A DNA stretch of 8,200 nucleotides. Origin: Acidobacteriaceae bacterium. GTDB taxonomy: Bacteria > Acidobacteriota > Terriglobia > Terriglobales > Acidobacteriaceae. The position numbers were made by a program, and so were the translations under genes. Location of the stretch: positions 350 to 8,549 of the forward strand of contig PMGP01000349.1 in the NCBI GenBank assembly GCA_003156235.1, given 5' to 3'. The notes beneath the pieces were generated by a model, which was not told the DNA's origin, did no database searches, and worked only from the letters and a program-made list of their open reading frames with translations. Positions 5,536-8,200 of the stretch are shown in pieces; the stretch's first letter is position 1, and each line of letters begins with the position of its first letter.

Positions 5536-6966
5536 ATGGAAGGCACAACGTTGAGTTCTACTGGCACAGTCGAAAACAATCCACAACCTGATGAGGCCCA
5601 AGCGCCGCATGATGGCCACGATCACGATTTAGCCCACGATCATGAGGGTCATGATCACGAAGGTCATGATCACGAAGGTCACGACCACCAGCATGGGCCG
5701 GTTCTTAACCCGGACTGCACCCGCGAACTGGTGCTGGACATTCCCGCCGAAGAGGTCTCCGCGGCCTATCGGACGGTGACCGGCAACTACAAAAAATACG
5801 CCAAAATCCCCGGCTTCCGCGCCGGCAAGGTGCCGGAATCGGTCGTCCGGCGCCGCTATGCCGACGGCATCCGCAAGGACGTGATCGACGGCCTGCTGCC
5901 GGAGCGCTTCAACAAGGCGGTCGTAGACCTGGGCATCAAGCCCGTCGGCGAGCCGCGCGTGACCGAGTTGACCATCGAAGACGGCCAGCCGCTGCACGTA
6001 AAGGCGGTCTTCGAGTTTGTGCCGGAGTTCTCCATTGAGGGCTATCAATCGGTCACTGTAGAAAAGCCTTCGGTGGAAATCACTGAAGAGGAGTACCAGC
6101 GCGAACTGGAGCAGTTGCGCGATTCGCGCTCCACCATCGAGCCGGTAGAAGAAGACCGCGGCCTGGCAGACGGCGATTGGGCGCAGATCACCTACAAGGG
6201 CATCATCGCGGATGAGCCGGAAGCGGTCCCGGTTGCCGGTGAAGACACGCTGGTCGAAGTGGGCGGCAAAGACACTGTGGAGGCTTTCTCCTCCGCCCTG
6301 CGCGGCGCCAAACCCGGCCAGGAACTGAAGGCCGAGGTCATCTACCCCGCCGATTATGCGGAACCTAAGCTGGCCGGGAAAACCGTGGCCTATGAGGTCG
6401 AGGTCAAGGCCATCAAGAAGCGCACCGTGCCGGAGCTGAACGACGATTTCGCCAAGGAGCTTGGCCACTACGAGAATCTGGCGGAGCTGGAAACCCGCGT
6501 CCGCGAGTACATGACCAGCCGCAAGCGCCGCAGCGTGGAGGGCGAGACCAAGGACCGGCTCCTGGCCGCGCTCGCCGAGCGCTACCCCTTTGCGGTTCCC
6601 GAGTCGCTGGTGCAGCTGCAGATTGACACGCGCCTGGAGCGCGGCCTGCGCGCTTTGGCGGCCCAGGGCATGAAAACCGAGCAGATGCGCAATCTGGACT
6701 TTGCCCGCCTGCGCGACGCCCAGCGCGACGGCGCCGTGGCTGAGGTCAAGACCAATATCCTGCTGGAACGCATCGCCGCTGAGGAAAACATCATCATCAG
6801 CGATGAGGAACTGGACCACGAATTGCAACTAGCTGCTCTGCAGTCCGGCGAGTCGGTGGACGCGTTGCGGACGCGTTTGAAGTCCGACGGCGGACTGGAC
6901 AGAATCAAAGAGCAAATGCGGCGCGAGAAAACCGCGTCTACACTTTATGAACGGCTGCCCGCTTAG
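5536..6966 (+). CDS. tig: Trigger factor, ribosome-associated chaperone, with His-rich N-terminal extension
   Basis: This 476-residue protein is a full-length trigger factor, the chaperone and peptidyl-prolyl isomerase that docks at the ribosomal exit tunnel. The ribosome-binding domain begins near residue 60 (CTRELVLDIPAEEV) and carries the signature loop GFRAGKVP (93-100). An FKBP-type PPIase domain lies at about 205-293 (from GLADGDWAQITYKG to VAYEVEVKAI). The C-terminal arms that cradle substrates follow at 297-476. The first 57 residues are extra compared with typical members and include 12 histidines within residues 25-53 in a GHDHE-type repeat, a likely metal-binding tail. The start is uncertain: ATG 5536 lacks a Shine-Dalgarno, whereas an in-frame TTG at 5551 has GGAAGG seven bases upstream and would give 471 residues. 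It is followed by clpP after 95 bp, the usual chaperone-protease order. Confidence 0.93.
   Translation: MEGTTLSSTGTVENNPQPDEAQAPHDGHDHDLAHDHEGHDHEGHDHEGHDHQHGPVLNPDCTRELVLDIPAEEVSAAYRTVTGNYKKYAKIPGFRAGKVPESVVRRRYADGIRKDVIDGLLPERFNKAVVDLGIKPVGEPRVTELTIEDGQPLHVKAVFEFVPEFSIEGYQSVTVEKPSVEITEEEYQRELEQLRDSRSTIEPVEEDRGLADGDWAQITYKGIIADEPEAVPVAGEDTLVEVGGKDTVEAFSSALRGAKPGQELKAEVIYPADYAEPKLAGKTVAYEVEVKAIKKRTVPELNDDFAKELGHYENLAELETRVREYMTSRKRRSVEGETKDRLLAALAERYPFAVPESLVQLQIDTRLERGLRALAAQGMKTEQMRNLDFARLRDAQRDGAVAEVKTNILLERIAAEENIIISDEELDHELQLAALQSGESVDALRTRLKSDGGLDRIKEQMRREKTASTLYERLPA
5632..5691 (+). repeat. 15-bp tandem repeats encoding GHDHE units in tig
   Basis: Four 15-bp units start at 5632, 5647, 5662 and 5677. 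The middle two are identical (GGTCATGATCACGAA) and the outer two diverged. Each encodes five residues of the His-Asp/Glu-rich tail. The in-frame period means copy number can change by slippage without breaking the gene. Confidence 0.8.
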
Positions 6967-7023
6967 GCAAGTGCCCAATCCGCGGTCGATAAGGAAAACA
7001 CAGCCTTAAGAGGCAGGAAAGCG

Positions 7024-7058
7024 GCTAGGAGCTAGAAGCTAGCAGCTAGGAGCTAAAA
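7024..7058 (+). repeat. Five 7-bp tandem repeats supplying the clpP Shine-Dalgarno
   Basis: Five consecutive units of the form GCTAGNA (the last is GCTAAAA) fill the end of the tig-clpP gap. The junction of units 4 and 5 creates AGGAG at 7048-7052, nine bases before the clpP ATG, so the array is the ribosome-binding region of clpP. A second AGGAG lies at the junction of units 1 and 2 (7027-7031). Variation in copy number could alter clpP translation; that is inference. Confidence 0.8.
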
Positions 7059-7061
7059 AGA

Positions 7062-7652
7062 ATGGCATTGGTACCCATGGTGGTTGAGCAGACGAGCCGG
7101 GGCGAGCGCGCCTACGACATTTACTCCCGTCTGCTGCGCGACAACATCATCTTTCTGGGCACGCCCATCAGCGACGATATCGCCAATCTCATCGTGGCGC
7201 AGTTGCTGTTTCTCTCCGGCGAAGACCCGGATAAGGACGTGCACCTGTACATCAACTCCCCCGGCGGCTCCATCTCCGCCGGCTTGGCCATCTACGACAC
7301 CATGCAGTTCATCAAGAACAAGGTGGAAACCATCTGCATCGGCCAGGCGGCCTCGATGGGCGCGTTTCTGCTGCTGGCCGGCGCCAAGGGCAAGCGCTTT
7401 GCCCTGCCCAACTCGCGCATCCTCATTCATCAGCCGTCGATGGGAGGATTGAGCGGCCAGGCCACGGACATCGACATTCATGCCCGCGAAATCCTGCGCA
7501 TTCGCGAGATTACCAACAACCTCATCGCCAAACACACCGGCCAGCCCCTGGACCGCATCGAGCGCGACGTCGAGCGGGACTTTATCATGAACGCGCAACA
7601 GGCCATGGAATACGGCATCGTCGATGAGATTATCGACCGGCCGAGAACCTAA
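7062..7652 (+). CDS. clpP: ATP-dependent Clp protease proteolytic subunit ClpP
   Basis: The 196-residue protein is a complete ClpP, the serine peptidase that forms a two-ring tetradecamer and degrades proteins unfolded by ClpX or ClpA. The catalytic triad is visible as Ser98 in GQAASMGA, His123 in ILIHQPS and Asp173 in VERDF. The oligomer and substrate-channel segments YINSPGGSISAG (63-74) and GQATDIDIHAREIL (132-145) are intact. The HQPSMGG loop is one residue longer than the HQPLGG of E. coli, which moves Asp one position. The N-terminus (MALVPMVVEQTSRGERAYDI) resembles Bacillus-type ClpP with little or no propeptide. The ATG at 7062 has AGGAG nine bases upstream within the tandem repeat. 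It follows tig and precedes a coiled-coil gene and clpX, so it probably belongs to one transcription unit. Confidence 0.96.
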   Translation: MALVPMVVEQTSRGERAYDIYSRLLRDNIIFLGTPISDDIANLIVAQLLFLSGEDPDKDVHLYINSPGGSISAGLAIYDTMQFIKNKVETICIGQAASMGAFLLLAGAKGKRFALPNSRILIHQPSMGGLSGQATDIDIHAREILRIREITNNLIAKHTGQPLDRIERDVERDFIMNAQQAMEYGIVDEIIDRPRT

Positions 7653-7732
7653 ACGTTACCGGAGTTTGCAGGGATAAGGACACAAACGCCGCTAACAACG
7701 CCAATTCTGCTAACATCGTCCGAGGGAGCAGC

Positions 7733-7786
7733 ATGATAGAAGCGCACACGGGTTTTGAAAGTGGATACGCGGTAAGGAGCGATTGA
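7733..7786 (+). CDS. Possible 17-residue leader peptide upstream of the coiled-coil gene
   Basis: A short frame from ATG 7733 to TGA 7784 encodes MIEAHTGFESGYAVRSD. GGGAG lies four to eight bases before the ATG, and its stop falls three bases before the next gene's ATG, whose Shine-Dalgarno lies inside this frame. That spacing would allow translational coupling. There is no family to compare with, and a frame this short can arise by chance. Confidence 0.2.
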   Translation: MIEAHTGFESGYAVRSD

Positions 7787-7788
7787 GG

Positions 7789-8070
7789 ATGGGATTTATT
7801 GAGGAAGGACGTCAATTAATCCAGGACTTCGTGACTCCGGAGATTCGCTCGATCGATGCTCGGCTCAGCGCCGTCGAAAAGCGCCTTGAATCGCTTGAGA
7901 CCAACGTCGATAAGCGGTTCGATTATGTCGATAAGCGGTTTGATTCTGTCGAAAGCAAAATGGAACGAAATCAGGCTCAGGTGTTGGAAACGTTGAACAG
8001 GATGGAGAACTATAGCCATATTCTGGAACGCCTGGCACGTGTCGAAAGCAAACTTCAAAACGTTGCGTAG
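7789..8070 (+). CDS. Small coiled-coil protein between clpP and clpX
   Basis: I do not recognise a named family for this 93-residue, highly charged protein. After a short N-terminal segment (MGFIEEGRQLIQDFVTPEIR), heptads run from about residue 20 to 91, with hydrophobic positions in IDARLSAVEKRLESLE, VDKRFDYVDKRFDSVE and ILERLARVESKLQ. It is almost certainly a long helix forming a coiled coil. The heptad at 40-53 is duplicated at DNA level. There is no signal peptide, cysteine or membrane segment. ATG 7789 has AAGGAG nine bases upstream; an in-frame TTG at 7783 is too close to that site. Its place between clpP and clpX on the same strand suggests co-expression with the protease, perhaps as an adaptor or scaffold, but that rests on position only. 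Confidence 0.75.
   Translation: MGFIEEGRQLIQDFVTPEIRSIDARLSAVEKRLESLETNVDKRFDYVDKRFDSVESKMERNQAQVLETLNRMENYSHILERLARVESKLQNVA
7906..7947 (+). repeat. 21-bp tandem duplication encoding a repeated heptad
   Basis: Two adjacent 21-bp units (7906-7926 and 7927-7947) match at 19 of 21 bases and encode VDKRFDY and VDKRFDS; a degenerate third unit starts at 7948 (VESKMER). The seven-codon period preserves coiled-coil register, so the protein seems to have grown by heptad duplication. Confidence 0.8.
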
Positions 8071-8121
8071 ACCCATTCGCACAACGGAACACGGTTAACT
8101 CGCCAGAAAAGGAAGAGGGAG

Positions 8122-8200
8122 ATGAAAATGCGCACGGGACCTGAAGAAGCACTGCGCTGCTCGTTCTGTCACAAGTCGCAGGACGCCGTGGCCAAGCTGA
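8122..8200 (+). CDS. clpX: ClpX unfoldase, N-terminal fragment cut by the window end
   Basis: Only the first 26 codons are present (MKMRTGPEEALRC, then SFCHKSQDAVAKL). The segment CSFCHKSQDAVAKL, with Cys13 and Cys16, is the first half of the ClpX N-terminal zinc-binding domain (commonly CSFCGKSQ...VxKLI); the second cysteine pair would follow outside the window. ClpX is the AAA+ unfoldase that recognises tagged substrates and threads them into ClpP. The start may be ATG 8122 or ATG 8128. The purine run GGAAGAGGGAG (8111-8121) directly upstream serves either, with better spacing for 8128. It is 51 bp after the coiled-coil gene on the same strand, completing a tig-clpP-clpX order. Confidence 0.88.
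   Translation, partial: MKMRTGPEEALRCSFCHKSQDAVAKL

Noticed and set aside
5629..6828. A 399-codon open frame antisense to trigger factor
   Set aside because: It mirrors the tig codon pattern, has no recognisable domain, and the opposite strand encodes a clear trigger factor.
7024..7058. CRISPR-like array
   Set aside because: Units are 7 bp and contiguous with no spacers; the 15-, 21- and 28-bp repeats elsewhere also lack spacer structure.

Overview
This window looks like a chromosomal segment from a moderately GC-rich, heterotrophic bacterium, most likely an Acidobacteriota (Terriglobia-type) genome. The reasons are the tig-clpP-clpX gene order, protein sequences that read like acidobacterial family members, and intergenic hairpin repeats (around 4680-4760 and 5162-5242) resembling elements I recall from that phylum. 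The phylum is an inference; no rRNA or tRNA gene is present to fix it.

Left part (1-1300): after an edge stretch with no supportable gene, a minus-strand pair encodes a HAD-superfamily phosphatase (starting at 1294) and a 74-residue membrane protein. Their stop and start codons overlap as TGATG, so translation is probably coupled. The spacer at 1295-1495 holds two inverted repeats. Next, on the plus strand, is a strong sigma70-type promoter with a 14-bp palindrome in its spacer. It is followed by a 21-codon remnant of a RelE/HigB-like toxin and an intact HigA-like antitoxin. This is a degraded toxin-antitoxin module that has kept its control region and antidote but lost most of the toxin.

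Middle part (1993-4900): two minus-strand genes encode a secreted PDZ-thioredoxin-fold protein with a CxxS instead of CxxC active site, and a complete fatty-acyl-CoA-synthetase-type AMP-binding enzyme. A spacer of about 360 bp separates the ligase from a small plus-strand CPCC-type zinc-ribbon-like protein and carries palindromic dispersed repeats. A second repeat-rich spacer with an 11-bp hairpin lies between the CPCC gene and the last cluster.

Right part (5536-8200): a protein quality-control cluster in the order tig (trigger factor), clpP, a short coiled-coil gene, and clpX (cut by the window end). Trigger factor binds nascent chains at the ribosome exit, and ClpX feeds substrates to the ClpP peptidase. 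Unusual here are a histidine-rich N-terminal extension on trigger factor encoded by 15-bp tandem repeats, a 7-bp tandem repeat that supplies the clpP Shine-Dalgarno, and the coiled-coil gene placed between clpP and clpX. I see no wholly new multi-gene system. The best leads are the His-rich trigger factor, the extra gene in the clp cluster and the toxin-deleted antitoxin locus.
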